From NCBI GenBank assembly GCA_963663375.1, contig OY760195.1, positions 1,178,001 through 1,242,000 on the forward strand: 64,000 nt of DNA, read 5' to 3'. The notes under the pieces were generated by a model. That model made no database searches and was not told where the DNA came from. It was given only the letters and a program-made list of their open reading frames with translations. Positions 22,695 through 33,721 of this stretch are shown in pieces. Within the stretch, counting starts at the first letter, position 1; each line of letters opens with the position of its first letter. The translations under genes were made by a program, and so were the position numbers. The stretch comes from JAYREN01 sp963663375 (GTDB lineage Bacteria > Acidobacteriota > Holophagae > Holophagales > Holophagaceae).

Positions 22695-22722
22695 TTGACA
22701 AATTCGGTATGAATTAGAGAAT
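22695..22722 (+). promoter_or_regulatory. Candidate suf operon promoter with IscR-like half-site
   Basis: TTGACA at 22695-22700 is a perfect -35 box; GAGAAT at 22717-22722, 16 bases on, is a fair -10. The preceding bases make ATAGTTGAC (22692-22700), which fits the left half of the IscR type 1 consensus; the right half fits poorly. It lies about 80 bases before sufB. Regulation by an Rrf2-type repressor is plausible but not shown. Confidence 0.45.
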
Positions 22723-22803
22723 CTTAGAGACGGGCCCGGATAATCCGCCCCATCCCCACCAGAATGGTCCCCGCCGCTCGTGCGGGACCGGCCGGGAGAA
22801 ACC

Positions 22804-24243
<1,440 letters not shown>

Positions 24244-24250
24244 AAAAAAT

Positions 24251-24330
24251 GAAACCGCGAATGACGCGAATGGGCGCGAATAAAAAAAGGGAAAGCCCCA
24301 TTCGTGAGCATTCGCGAAATTCGCGGTTAA
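24251..24330. repeat. C-type inverted repeat between sufB and sufC
   Basis: AACCGCGAATGACGCGAATG near 24253 is mirrored by CATTCGCGAAATTCGCGGTT ending at about 24328. The arms enclose AAAAAAAGGGAAAGCCCC. Related copies lie at 26426-26459 and 28132-28199. Confidence 0.8.
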
Positions 24331-24349
24331 TTCTTTCTTGGAGTTGAAC

Positions 24350-25125
<776 letters not shown>

Positions 25126-25126
<1 letters not shown>

Positions 25127-26412
25127 TGGCGGCGCTCATGGAATGCAGTCTGTTGCCGGATCTGCTGGGGGCGGCCCGCCCGGCGGAGTGGGCACCCCTT
25201 CGTCAGGCCGCGGAAGCGCGTCTCGAGACCCAGGGCCTTCCCACCCTCAAGGATGAAGACTGGAAGTACACGGACCTGAAGCTCCTGCGCGAGACGACCT
25301 TCGCACCAGGCGTGGCGACGGAAGTGGACATCGCCGAGTCCATCCTGCCCGAGGCCCGGGGCACGCGCCTGGTCTTCGTGAACGGCCACTTCGCGCCGCA
25401 CCTCAGCAACACTTCGGCCCTGCCGCCGGGAGTGCGCCTGCTGCACCTGGCCAGTGCGTCCGAAGCCGCCGCGGGTCTTGGAACCCTGGCGACGCCAGAA
25501 TCCAGTGATGTCTTCGCCAACCTCAACCACGCCCGGTTCACGGACGGTGCCTACCTATTCGTGCCCAAGGGTGTCCGGGTGGAGGCCCCCCTGCATGTGA
25601 TCTTCGTATCGAAACAGGCTGGCCCCGGGGCTACCTGCGCCCTGCCCCGACTACTCGTGGTGCTGGAAAGCGGCGCCAAGGCCCAGCTCATCGAGGAATA
25701 TCTGGGCGAGGGGCAGTACTTTACCAATGCCGTCACCGAGGTCCGCCTCCATGAGAACGCCGCCCTGACTCATGAGCGGGTTCAGCGGGAATCCAGGGAG
25801 GCCATCCACATTTCCACCCTGGCGGCCCGAGTGGATCGCGGCTCCCGCTACGAGTGCCGCACCCTCAGCCTGGGCGCCCGACTCAGCCGCCAGACCCCTT
25901 GCGTCCTCATGGCCGAGGAAGGTGCGGAACTGGAACTCAACGGACTGGCCCTGCTGGATGGCAATCAGGTGGCGGATACTCACTCCCGCATCGATCATGC
26001 CGTGCCCCACTGCACCACCCGCCAGCTCCAGAAGACCATCGTGGATGGCCACTCCCGGGGCATCTTCAACGGCCGGATCTACGTGCACCCCGGCGCCCAG
26101 CAGACCGATGCCCAGCAGCAGGCCCGCAGCCTCCTGCTCTCCGAGCATGCCCGGGTGGATGCCAAGCCCGAACTGGAGATCTACGCCGACGACGTGAAGT
26201 GCGCCCATGGCGCCGCCATCGGCCAGCTCGATCCCGAGGAGCTCTTCTACCTCCAGAGCCGCGGCCTCAACCTGGACACGGCCCGCAACCTGCTCACCTA
26301 CGGCTTTGCCGCCGACCTCCTCGCCGCCATCCCCGTGCCCAGCCTGCGCAGGCAGCTGCGGAAGGCCGTCATGGCGCGGACCAACGCGGTGGACCTTGAG
26401 GTTTTGGCATGA
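25126..26412 (+). CDS. sufD: Fe-S cluster assembly protein SufD
   Basis: A 428-residue SufB-related scaffold subunit. N-terminal LPTLKDEDWKYTDLKLL and C-terminal HGAAIGQLDPEELFYLQSRG are diagnostic; the central beta-helix holds VDGHSRGIFNGRIYVHPGAQ. It pairs with SufB through the C-terminal helices. It overlaps sufC by one base and sufS by four (ATGA), so the three are translationally coupled. Confidence 0.95.
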
Positions 26413-27683
26413 CAAAGGAAATGAAGTCCACGGATGCACACGGATACACACGGATGAAAGACAACACTCTGAACGTGGACGCCATCCGCCAGGACTTCCC
26501 GCTGCTGACGACCCCCTTCCACGGCAAGCCCATGGTCTACCTGGATAGCGCCGTCAGTGGGCAGGTGCCTCAGCCGGTGATCGAACGCATGGACCACTAC
26601 CAGCGCCTGGAGCACACCAACGTGCATCGCGGCGTGTCCACCCTCAGCCAGGAAGCCACGGACCGCTTTGAAGAGGCCCGGGAAAAGGTGCGGTCCTTCC
26701 TCAATGCCGCCTCCACCAAGGAGATCATCTGGACCCGGGGCACCACGGAGGCCATCAATCTCGTGGCCCAGACCTTCGGTCGCGTCAATGTGCATGCGGG
26801 CGACGAGATCCTCCTCAGCGCCATGGAACATCACGCCAACATCGTGCCCTGGCAGATGCTGGCCGAGGAGCGCGGCGCAACCATCCGCGTGATCCCCATG
26901 AACGATGCGGGCGAACTGATCCTCGAGGATTTGGAGTCCCTGCTCACGCCTCGCACCAAGATTCTGGGCCTCATCCAAGTCTCCAACGTGCTCGGCACCA
27001 TCAATCCGGTGAAGGAGATCATCGCCCGGGCTCACGCCAAGGGCGTGCCCGTACTGGTGGACGGTGCCCAGGCCGTGCCGCACATGAAGGTGGACGTGCG
27101 CGACCTCGATGCGGATTTCTACGTCTTCAGCGGTCACAAACTCAGCGGCCCCACGGGTATCGGCGTGCTCTACGGCAAGAAGGCGCTGCTGGAGAAGATG
27201 CCGCCCTGGCACGGGGGCGGCAGCATGATCCTGTCCGTGAGCTGGGAGAAGACCTCGTATACCGGTCTGCCGGGCAAGTTCGAGGCGGGCACCCCCGCCA
27301 TCACCCAGGCCATCGGCCTCGGGGCGGCCCTGGACTACGTGCAGTCCCTCGGCATGGAGCGCATCGGCGCCTACGAGCACGGGCTGCTGGTCTACGCCAC
27401 CGAGCGCCTCTCGGCCATCGAGGGGCTGCGGATCATCGGCACCGCGAAGGACAAGGCCAGCGTCATCTCCTTCGTGCTGGAAGGCATCCACCCACACGAC
27501 GTGGGCAGCATCCTGGATCACGAAGGAGTCGTGGTGCGGGCCGGCCACCACTGCGCCCAGCCCGTGATGAAGCGCATGGGTGTCCCCGCCACCACCCGCG
27601 CCTCCTTCGCCTACTTCAACACCCGCGAGGATGTGGATGCCTTGGTGGCGGGTATTCTGAAGGTAAAGGAAATCTTCGGATGA
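26409..27683 (+). CDS. sufS: Cysteine desulfurase SufS
   Basis: A 424-residue group II cysteine desulfurase. The PLP lysine is in FSGHKLSGPTGIG near 244; the catalytic cysteine is in RAGHHCAQPVMKRMG near 381; the His of EHHANIVPWQ stacks on PLP. It takes sulfur from cysteine and passes it to SufU. The start at 26409 overlaps sufD and has GAGG 7 bases upstream. Residues 6-15 (KSTDAHGYTR) are encoded by a C-type intergenic repeat, so the native N-terminus probably began at DNTLNVDAIRQDFPLL and was extended by the repeat. An internal ATG at 26454 could restore it but has a poor ribosome site. The stop overlaps the sufU start. Confidence 0.95.
   Translation: MTKEMKSTDAHGYTRMKDNTLNVDAIRQDFPLLTTPFHGKPMVYLDSAVSGQVPQPVIERMDHYQRLEHTNVHRGVSTLSQEATDRFEEAREKVRSFLNAASTKEIIWTRGTTEAINLVAQTFGRVNVHAGDEILLSAMEHHANIVPWQMLAEERGATIRVIPMNDAGELILEDLESLLTPRTKILGLIQVSNVLGTINPVKEIIARAHAKGVPVLVDGAQAVPHMKVDVRDLDADFYVFSGHKLSGPTGIGVLYGKKALLEKMPPWHGGGSMILSVSWEKTSYTGLPGKFEAGTPAITQAIGLGAALDYVQSLGMERIGAYEHGLLVYATERLSAIEGLRIIGTAKDKASVISFVLEGIHPHDVGSILDHEGVVVRAGHHCAQPVMKRMGVPATTRASFAYFNTREDVDALVAGILKVKEIFG
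26426..26459. repeat. C-type repeat inside the 5' end of sufS
   Basis: CCACGGATGCACACGGATAC followed by ACACGGATGAA is a run of CACGGAT units like the outer arm of C-type repeats elsewhere in the operon. It lies wholly inside the sufS frame, without a stop. Confidence 0.7.
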
Positions 27684-28129
27684 GCGACCCCCGCGAGCTG
27701 TATCAGCAGGTGATCCTGGAGCACAACAAGAAGCCCCGGAACTTCGGGAAGCTGGAGCCCTGCACCCACCACGCCCACGGGTTGAACCCCCTCTGCGGCG
27801 ATGACATCGAGCTCACGCTCATCGTGGAGGATGGCCTCGTCAAGGACCTGAAGTTCAGCGGCCACGGCTGCGCCATTTCACAGGCCTCCAGCTCCTTGAT
27901 GACCGTGAACGTCAAGGGCAAGCCCGTGGCCGAAGCCGAGACGATGGTGGAGCAGTTCCGCGAGATGATCCGCGGCAAGCTCGACCCCGCCACGGATCCC
28001 CACCTCCTGGGCAAGCTCGTCCTCTTCCAGGGCGTGAAGGATCTCCCCAGCCGCGTGAAGTGCGCCGTCCTCCCCTGGGCCACCCTGCACAGCGCCCTCG
28101 AGGGCGATGACGCGGTCTCCACGGAATAG
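27680..28129 (+). CDS. sufU: SufU-type sulfur acceptor / Fe-S scaffold
   Basis: A 149-residue IscU/SufU-fold protein. The zinc ligands of SufU are all visible: Cys and Asp in LNPLCGDDI near 40, Cys in GHGCAISQAS near 65, and Cys in PSRVKCAVLPW near 128. SufU accepts persulfide from SufS by zinc-ligand swapping. The ATGA overlap with sufS makes them a coupled pair, as in Firmicutes-type SUF systems, instead of SufE. Confidence 0.95.
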   Translation: MSDPRELYQQVILEHNKKPRNFGKLEPCTHHAHGLNPLCGDDIELTLIVEDGLVKDLKFSGHGCAISQASSSLMTVNVKGKPVAEAETMVEQFREMIRGKLDPATDPHLLGKLVLFQGVKDLPSRVKCAVLPWATLHSALEGDDAVSTE

Positions 28130-28131
28130 GA

Positions 28132-28199
28132 ACCACGAATGATCGCGGATCAAAACCGATTCTTCATTCGCGCCCATTCGCGTCCATTTGCGGTTTAAA
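28132..28199. repeat. C-type repeat between sufU and nfu
   Basis: CACGAATGATCGCGGATCAA on the left and CATTCGCGTCCATTTGCGG on the right form imperfect arms around about 25 bases. It is the third member of the family inside this operon and separates sufU from nfu. Confidence 0.75.
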
Positions 28200-28209
28200 G
28201 AGGTTTTTG

Positions 28210-28770
28210 ATGCCCAAGATTGCCGAGATCGAATACACCCCCAATCCCAATGCCGTGAAGTTCGTGCTGCGTCAGCCCTTGGCGGTGGGCTTCGCCAAGA
28301 GCTATCCCGACGCCACCATCGCCGAAGCGGATCCCCTGGCCAAGGCTCTCTTCGAGGTAGGGCACGTCACCTCCGTCTTCATGCAGGACAAGTTCCTCAC
28401 CATCACCAAGGATGACGGCATCGGCTGGAGCGAGCTGCTGCCCAAGCTGGCACCGCCCATCCGCGCCGCCCCCGCCGTGGGGGGCGATCCCCTGGCGGGC
28501 GTGGAGCGCACCGAGCGTCCATCCATCCAGTGCGATCCCAACGACGAATTCCTGGAGAAGGTCCGCAAGGTCCTCACCATCCAGATCCTTCCCGCCCTCG
28601 CCGCGGACGGCGGTGGCCTGGAGATCGTGGGCCGTCACGAGAAGCAGGTGATGATCCGCTATCAGGGCGCCTGCACCACCTGCCCCGCCGGCCTCACCGG
28701 CACCCTGGTGGCCATCGAGGGCATCCTGAAAGCCGAAGTGGATCCGGATATCGTGGTCATTACGGTGTGA
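28210..28770 (+). CDS. nfu: Nfu-type Fe-S carrier protein
   Basis: A 186-residue protein with GAGG 7 bases before the ATG at 28210. The N-terminal Nfu_N domain (residues 1-85) opens IAEIEYTPNPNAVKFVLRQP and holds VTSVFMQDKFLTITK. The C-terminal NifU-like domain (about 105-186) contains the cluster-binding CTTCPAG motif, cysteines near 155 and 158. It receives [4Fe-4S] clusters from the SUF scaffold and delivers them to client enzymes. It ends the operon. Its last 140 bases and the following 40 recur, diverged, at about 29690-29867. Confidence 0.93.
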   Translation: MPKIAEIEYTPNPNAVKFVLRQPLAVGFAKSYPDATIAEADPLAKALFEVGHVTSVFMQDKFLTITKDDGIGWSELLPKLAPPIRAAPAVGGDPLAGVERTERPSIQCDPNDEFLEKVRKVLTIQILPALAADGGGLEIVGRHEKQVMIRYQGACTTCPAGLTGTLVAIEGILKAEVDPDIVVITV

Positions 28771-28882
28771 GGAGCGCGGGCTGGGGTGGATGGGACCTTT
28801 AATACGGCGTTTTGTGTGGTGGTTGCTAGAGAATTATATAAAAAACAATAATTATGTAATAAAAAAATAAACGGAGGATATC

Positions 28883-29605
28883 ATGGGCAAAAATCACGAA
28901 AAAGCCTATATTGAAAATATCGGAAAAAAAGGGGCAGAAAGCGCATTAAACAAGCCATTCTCAGAGGATCTAGTTGGACGCTATTTGATCGACATTGGTT
29001 CAATTATGAATATATTGCCTCCTCCACCCGGCAGATTGCTTGATCTTGGAATGGGTACCGGGTGGACAAGTGTCTTCTTTGCGCAACGAGGTTATAAGGT
29101 CACAGGTCAGGATATATCCCAAGACATGATTGATTTAGCATTTAAAAATAAAAACCGTTATAATGTCGAATATCTTGATTTTGTTGCATGTGACTATGAG
29201 GATTTGCCATTTACTCAAGAATTCGATCACGCTGTTTTTTATGACTGTTTGCATCATTGTGATGATGTATACAAGACTTTTTCCGAAGTATATCGAGCGT
29301 TAAAGCCCGGTGGAATATGTATTTGTCTTGAACCTGGCACAGGTCATTCAAAAACAGCTGGGTCAATAGAAGCTATGGAAAAATGGGGTGTGACAGAAAG
29401 AGATATGCCCCCCTTCTTGATAATGCGTGCAGCAAGGAGAGCTGGTTTTAGTAAAACAAAAATTTATTTACGCCAGCAGGATGCACCTTTTGAAGTATTG
29501 TTGGATCTTTCAATTAGTGGATTCATTAAAGCATGCAAAACTTTTTTGCGATTTCTACCCATAATCAGTGTGCGTAAATCAAATATTACTGTTTTAATTA
29601 AATAA
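28883..29605 (+). CDS. Class I SAM-dependent methyltransferase, foreign composition
   Basis: A 240-residue protein with a strong ribosome site, GGAGG 5 bases before the ATG. The SAM-binding motif I is LLDLGMGTGWTS near 52, followed by VTGQDISQDMIDLA and an acidic CDYEDLPF. A post-motif, FYDCLHHCDDVYKTF, then leads to YRALKPGGICICLEPG, typical of Methyltransf_11/25. There is no signal peptide; the substrate is unknown. The gene and its 5' flank (from about 28815) are strongly AT-rich in contrast to the SUF operon just upstream. It lies between the real nfu and a diverged second copy of the nfu 3' end, so it is an insertion. Confidence 0.85.
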   Translation: MGKNHEKAYIENIGKKGAESALNKPFSEDLVGRYLIDIGSIMNILPPPPGRLLDLGMGTGWTSVFFAQRGYKVTGQDISQDMIDLAFKNKNRYNVEYLDFVACDYEDLPFTQEFDHAVFYDCLHHCDDVYKTFSEVYRALKPGGICICLEPGTGHSKTAGSIEAMEKWGVTERDMPPFLIMRAARRAGFSKTKIYLRQQDAPFEVLLDLSISGFIKACKTFLRFLPIISVRKSNITVLIK

Positions 29606-29650
29606 ACATGCAAAACCAAATCAAGGAAAGCCCACCAGTCGGGCCTGAGA

Positions 29651-29867
29651 ATGCCCATTCGGAGATTCAAGCTGCCAGAGGGTGTAGAAGTGGGCCGTCA
29701 CGAGCAACAGGTGATGATCCGGACGATGCTGTCGCGGAGCGCCTGCACCACCTGCCCCGCAGGTCTCACCGGTACCCTGGTGGCCATCGAGGGCATCCTG
29801 AAAGCCGAAGTGGATCTGGAGATCGTGGTCATTACGGTGTGAGGGCTTGGCGGAGATGGATGGAGCC
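29651..29867 (+). pseudogene. Diverged partial copy of the nfu 3' end
   Basis: From about 29690 the DNA matches the end of nfu (28627-28803). It encodes VGRHEQQVMIR, then CTTCPAGLTGTLVAIEGILK and the same ITV terminus, and keeps similarity about 40 bases past the stop. It differs by a nine-base in-frame insertion (codons for TMLSRS in place of YQG) and scattered changes. The N-terminal Nfu domain and a plausible start are missing; the frame begins at 29651 with unrelated residues. It could be a remnant of an incoming homologue or of a local duplication. Confidence 0.8.
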
Positions 29868-30153
29868 TTCGATAGGGGATTCAGGAGTGGATAATGGAAT
29901 TCCAACTTGGCTGACCTTGCTGAGGGATCAGCACTGCCAGCGCGCCTCCAACCACTTCCAGATCGAACTGAAGCACTTGCCCTTCCGGCAGAGACTGGAT
30001 CGCTAAAACGGTTGACCACCAGCCTGGCTTGCCTACAGACTGTCTCAACTCGATCTTTCGGTTTTCAACTCAATCACCCCGCTGGGCGCCGCGCCCCGCG
30101 GGGTGGTTTTTTCTGCCTGCGGGGCTTTGGCCCCCGCCTTGTTTGGAGTATCC
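29868..30153. other. Intergenic region before the BNR-propeller gene
   Basis: Together with the nfu remnant this makes a 548-base stretch without an intact gene. I see no coding character in 29868-30070. A terminator hairpin lies at 30074-30112 and the downstream gene's ribosome site at about 30145. Confidence 0.5.
30074..30112 (+). terminator. Rho-independent terminator
   Basis: TCACCCCGC at 30074-30082 pairs with GCGGGGTGG ending at 30106 around a GC-rich loop, and is followed by TTTTTT. It would end transcription coming from the SUF/methyltransferase side before the BNR gene. Confidence 0.8.
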
Positions 30154-33100
30154 ATGTTTTGCATAGGCCGTCTGGCTCTGCTGCTCGCCGCAGGATCCCA
30201 CGCACTCCTGGCCCAGGACCACCCCATCGAAATGATGAGGGCCCCGGAGGATACTCGCCTGATCCTGGAGGACGGTCCCCGGACCTGGCCCCCCGTTGGC
30301 CCCAAGGGCACAGCGATCACGGACAACGCCCGGCTCCGCGCCGAGGCCATGCGTCAGTGGTGGGGCGAGTGGACTCCGGAATTCCGAGCCTTCCTCCAGA
30401 ACACTGCGGCCTCCGAGCGGGGGCGCCATCTCAACCTGATGCCCAAGGGGGCGGGCGATGCCATCCGCCAGGCCGCCGCTCCGGCGGTGGGCACCTGGAT
30501 CAACATCGGCCCCACCAAGGCGGACGTCATCAAGAACGGTGCAACCTCCCTGGCCAAGACCGATAGTGGACGCCCCCGCACCATCCTGGTGGATCCCACC
30601 AACAGCCAGGTGCTCTACCTCTGCACCGCCGGTGGTGGCGTGTGGAAGACCAGCAATGGCGGCACCAGCTGGACTCCCATCACCGATACCCTTGGCACCC
30701 TCTCCTGCGGTTTCCTGGCCATGGACCCCGTGGACAGCCAGACCCTGTACCTGGGACTTGGTGATCCCTTCGATGGCACGGGCCTTGGCATCGTGAAATC
30801 TACGGATGGCGGCGCCACCTGGGGCGCGCCCCAAAGCCTCGGCGCCTCCCGCACCATCCAGTCCGTCCTGGTGAGCCCCAACAACCGCAACCTCGTGCTG
30901 GTGGCCACCAATACCGGCCTGTACCGCTCCGCGGACGCTGGCCAGACCTACACCCAGGTGGCCTCCATCAACGCCACCTGGAAATGCTGGGATCTGGCCT
31001 GGGCCGGCGGCAGCAACTATGTGCTGACCGCGGAAACCGACCTCGCCAACGCGAATGGCAACACCGCAGGCAAGGTCTATCGTTCCACGGACGAGGGCGC
31101 CACCTGGACCGCCGCCACCGGCATCGACGCGCTGGCCACCCGCATCTCCGTGGCCTCGGCTCCCAGCAACCGCTCCACCCTGTTCGCCATGGCCGGCAAG
31201 ACGAACGCGACCACGCCCGCCAGCGATCTGCTGGGTGTCTACAAGAGCATCGACGGTGGCGCCACCTGGTCCCTGGTGACTTCCCCTGCGGCGAACTTCC
31301 TGGGCGGCCAGAGCTTCTACAACCACATGATCGTCATCGATCGTACCAATCCCAGCATCGTCTACCTCGGCGGCCAGCTGGCGATGGCCAAGAGCACCAA
31401 CGGCGGCAGCACCTGGACCACCATGACCGACTGGCTGGCCCAGAGCGGCAAGCCCTACGTGCACGCGGACTTCCACTGCGGTGCCCAGGACGCCAGCGGC
31501 AATCTCTACGTCGGCACCGACGGCGGCCTCTTCAAGTCCACCGATGGCGGTGTGACGTTTACGGATTCGCTCAACGTCGGCATCACCACCCACATGATCT
31601 ACTCCGTGGGCAGCTCCCCCGCCGCGCCGGACGCGGTGATCGGCGGCTTCCAGGACAACGGCACCCGGGTGCGCAGCGGCGCCACCACAACCTTCAATCA
31701 GTACATCGGCGGCGACGGCTTCGGCAGCCTCATGCATTCCGTGAGCGGCTCCACGATGCTGGGCAGCCTCTACTACACCCGCATCCAGAAGAGCACCAAC
31801 GGCGGCACCACGTTCACCTCCGCCGTCAGTGGCATCACCGAGAGCAACAACACCTCCTCCGCGCCCTTCATCACCCGCATGGCGGATGGCCCGGCCGATG
31901 CCACAGGCAACACGATCTACACCTACGTCAACGCCAAGGTCTACAAATCCACCAACTATGCGGGCTCCTGGACCGCCATGGGGGTCTCCGGGCTGCCCAC
32001 GACGAGCTTCTACATCCGCAACGTGGCCGCGGCCAAATCCAACGGCCAGGTGGTGGGTATCGTGGCCAACGGTGGCAAGGTCTTCCTGACCTCCAACGGC
32101 GGCAGTTCCTGGACCACGGCCGCCGCGCTACCCAACAATGGCTCCTATACCAGCTCCATCGCCTTCGATCCCACGGACTACAACACCGTCTACACCAGCT
32201 CCGTGGCCCCCGATGGCACCAAGAGTCACCTGTGGAAGTCGTCCAACCTAGGCGGCTCCTGGACCGCCCTCGATGGCAACGGTCTGCCTACAGGCGTGCC
32301 CGTGGGCATCGTGAAGGTGGATCCCAGCGACCGCAACATCGTCTACGCGGGCACCCACCTGGGCCTCTACCGCTCCGCGGACGGCGGCAGCACCTGGGCC
32401 CGCTGGGGCAACGGCCTGCCCCTGGTGAACATCATGGACATCTACATCTCCCCGGATGGCTCCATCGTTCGCGTGGCCACCTACGGCCGCGGTTTCTGGG
32501 AACTCCGAGGCAGTGTCTCTACCGCCCCTAGCATCACCACCCAGCCCGCCAACCAGACCGTGACCGCCGGTCAGACCGCCACCTTCAACGTGGTGGCCAG
32601 CGGTGCCGCCCCCCTCTCCTACCAGTGGTACCGGGGCACGTCGCCGATTTCGGGCGCCACTGCCGCCAGCTACACCACGGCGGCCACCACCACCACGGAC
32701 AACAACGCCACCTTCTATGTTTCGGTGAGCAATGCGGCCGGCAGCATCAATTCTGCTTCCGCCACGCTGACGGTCAGCACCATCGTGGATACCACCGCCC
32801 CCACGGTCAGCGCCACGGAGAGCGGCACCAGCGGCACCATCACCCTCGGCGCCACCGCCACCGATACCGTAGGCGTGACCAAGGTGGAGTTCTATGTGGA
32901 TGGCGCCCTGAAGGGCACCGACACCACGAGCCCCTATTCCATGACCCTGGATTCCACCACGCTAACGGATGGCGCCCACACCCTGGTCGCCAAGGCCTAC
33001 GACGCCGCAGGCAATGTGGGTACCTCCACCACCGTCAATTTCACGGTGAGCAACACCACCATCGGAGCCGAGCGCATCCTTAACGGCGGCTTCGAGGTCG

Positions 33101-33531
33101 GCACCACCCCCTGGACCGGCACCACCGCCGTAATCGGAACCTGGAGCACTCAGCCGGCCTTTGAAGGCACTCGCAATGCCTGGATGGGTGGCAAGGGCGT
33201 GACCACCACGCAGGCCCTCTATCAGACCGTGACCATTCCCAGCACGGCCACCACCGCCACCGTGAGTTTCCAGCTGCACATCGATACAAAGGAAACCACC
33301 ACTGCGACTGCCTACGACAAGCTGGCGGTACAGATTTTGAACAATACTGGGACCCTGCTGAAGACCCTGGCCACATACAGCAATCTGAACAAGGCCACGG
33401 GCTACACCCTGCGCACCTTTGATGTGAGTGCCTACAAGGGGCAGACCATCCGCCTCAACTTCAAGATGACGGAAGATGTCACTCTGCAGACCTCCTTCGC
33501 CCTGGACAAGGTGAGTCTGATCACCCAGTAG
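30154..33531 (+). CDS. Large secreted BNR/sortilin-type beta-propeller protein with Ig-like and carbohydrate-binding-like domains
   Basis: A 1125-residue protein from MFCIGRLALLLAAGSHALLA (GGAG 5 bases upstream), a signal peptide. Residues about 110-790 contain many Asp-box/BNR repeats (KSTDGGATW, RSADAGQTY, KSTNGGSTW), forming one or two beta-propellers as in xyloglucanase- and sortilin-like proteins. An Ig-like domain follows (ITTQPANQTVTAGQTATFNV, YQWYRG), then a second (TAPTVSATESG, VEFYVDGALKGTD). The C-terminal 150 residues form a jelly-roll-like module (RILNGGFEVGTTPW ... FALDKVSLI). BNR proteins include sialidases and glucanases, but many are non-catalytic; I see no sialidase Arg triad and do not assign an activity. 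Likely extracellular polysaccharide or surface binding. Confidence 0.85.
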   Translation: MFCIGRLALLLAAGSHALLAQDHPIEMMRAPEDTRLILEDGPRTWPPVGPKGTAITDNARLRAEAMRQWWGEWTPEFRAFLQNTAASERGRHLNLMPKGAGDAIRQAAAPAVGTWINIGPTKADVIKNGATSLAKTDSGRPRTILVDPTNSQVLYLCTAGGGVWKTSNGGTSWTPITDTLGTLSCGFLAMDPVDSQTLYLGLGDPFDGTGLGIVKSTDGGATWGAPQSLGASRTIQSVLVSPNNRNLVLVATNTGLYRSADAGQTYTQVASINATWKCWDLAWAGGSNYVLTAETDLANANGNTAGKVYRSTDEGATWTAATGIDALATRISVASAPSNRSTLFAMAGKTNATTPASDLLGVYKSIDGGATWSLVTSPAANFLGGQSFYNHMIVIDRTNPSIVYLGGQLAMAKSTNGGSTWTTMTDWLAQSGKPYVHADFHCGAQDASGNLYVGTDGGLFKSTDGGVTFTDSLNVGITTHMIYSVGSSPAAPDAVIGGFQDNGTRVRSGATTTFNQYIGGDGFGSLMHSVSGSTMLGSLYYTRIQKSTNGGTTFTSAVSGITESNNTSSAPFITRMADGPADATGNTIYTYVNAKVYKSTNYAGSWTAMGVSGLPTTSFYIRNVAAAKSNGQVVGIVANGGKVFLTSNGGSSWTTAAALPNNGSYTSSIAFDPTDYNTVYTSSVAPDGTKSHLWKSSNLGGSWTALDGNGLPTGVPVGIVKVDPSDRNIVYAGTHLGLYRSADGGSTWARWGNGLPLVNIMDIYISPDGSIVRVATYGRGFWELRGSVSTAPSITTQPANQTVTAGQTATFNVVASGAAPLSYQWYRGTSPISGATAASYTTAATTTTDNNATFYVSVSNAAGSINSASATLTVSTIVDTTAPTVSATESGTSGTITLGATATDTVGVTKVEFYVDGALKGTDTTSPYSMTLDSTTLTDGAHTLVAKAYDAAGNVGTSTTVNFTVSNTTIGAERILNGGFEVGTTPWTGTTAVIGTWSTQPAFEGTRNAWMGGKGVTTTQALYQTVTIPSTATTATVSFQLHIDTKETTTATAYDKLAVQILNNTGTLLKTLATYSNLNKATGYTLRTFDVSAYKGQTIRLNFKMTEDVTLQTSFALDKVSLITQ

Positions 33532-33721
33532 CACTCGGCCTCCCGGATCTTTCCGGAGCCGCCTCGCAGGTCTCAGCGCCCTGGAGCTCGCCACCGAGTT
33601 CCGGGGCGTTGAGTTTCTGGAGAAAGGGCCGTTCTTTCTGGCATTTATGCAGGCGAGAAACGGGGCCGATCCGTATGCTAGGGAGTGACCAACCACCCCA
33701 GGCCCACACGCAAGGATTGCC

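Noticed and set aside
29608..30006. A 132-residue open frame across the nfu remnant in another frame
   Set aside because: The remnant's similarity to nfu is in the frame of 29651-29842; this frame has no coding features.
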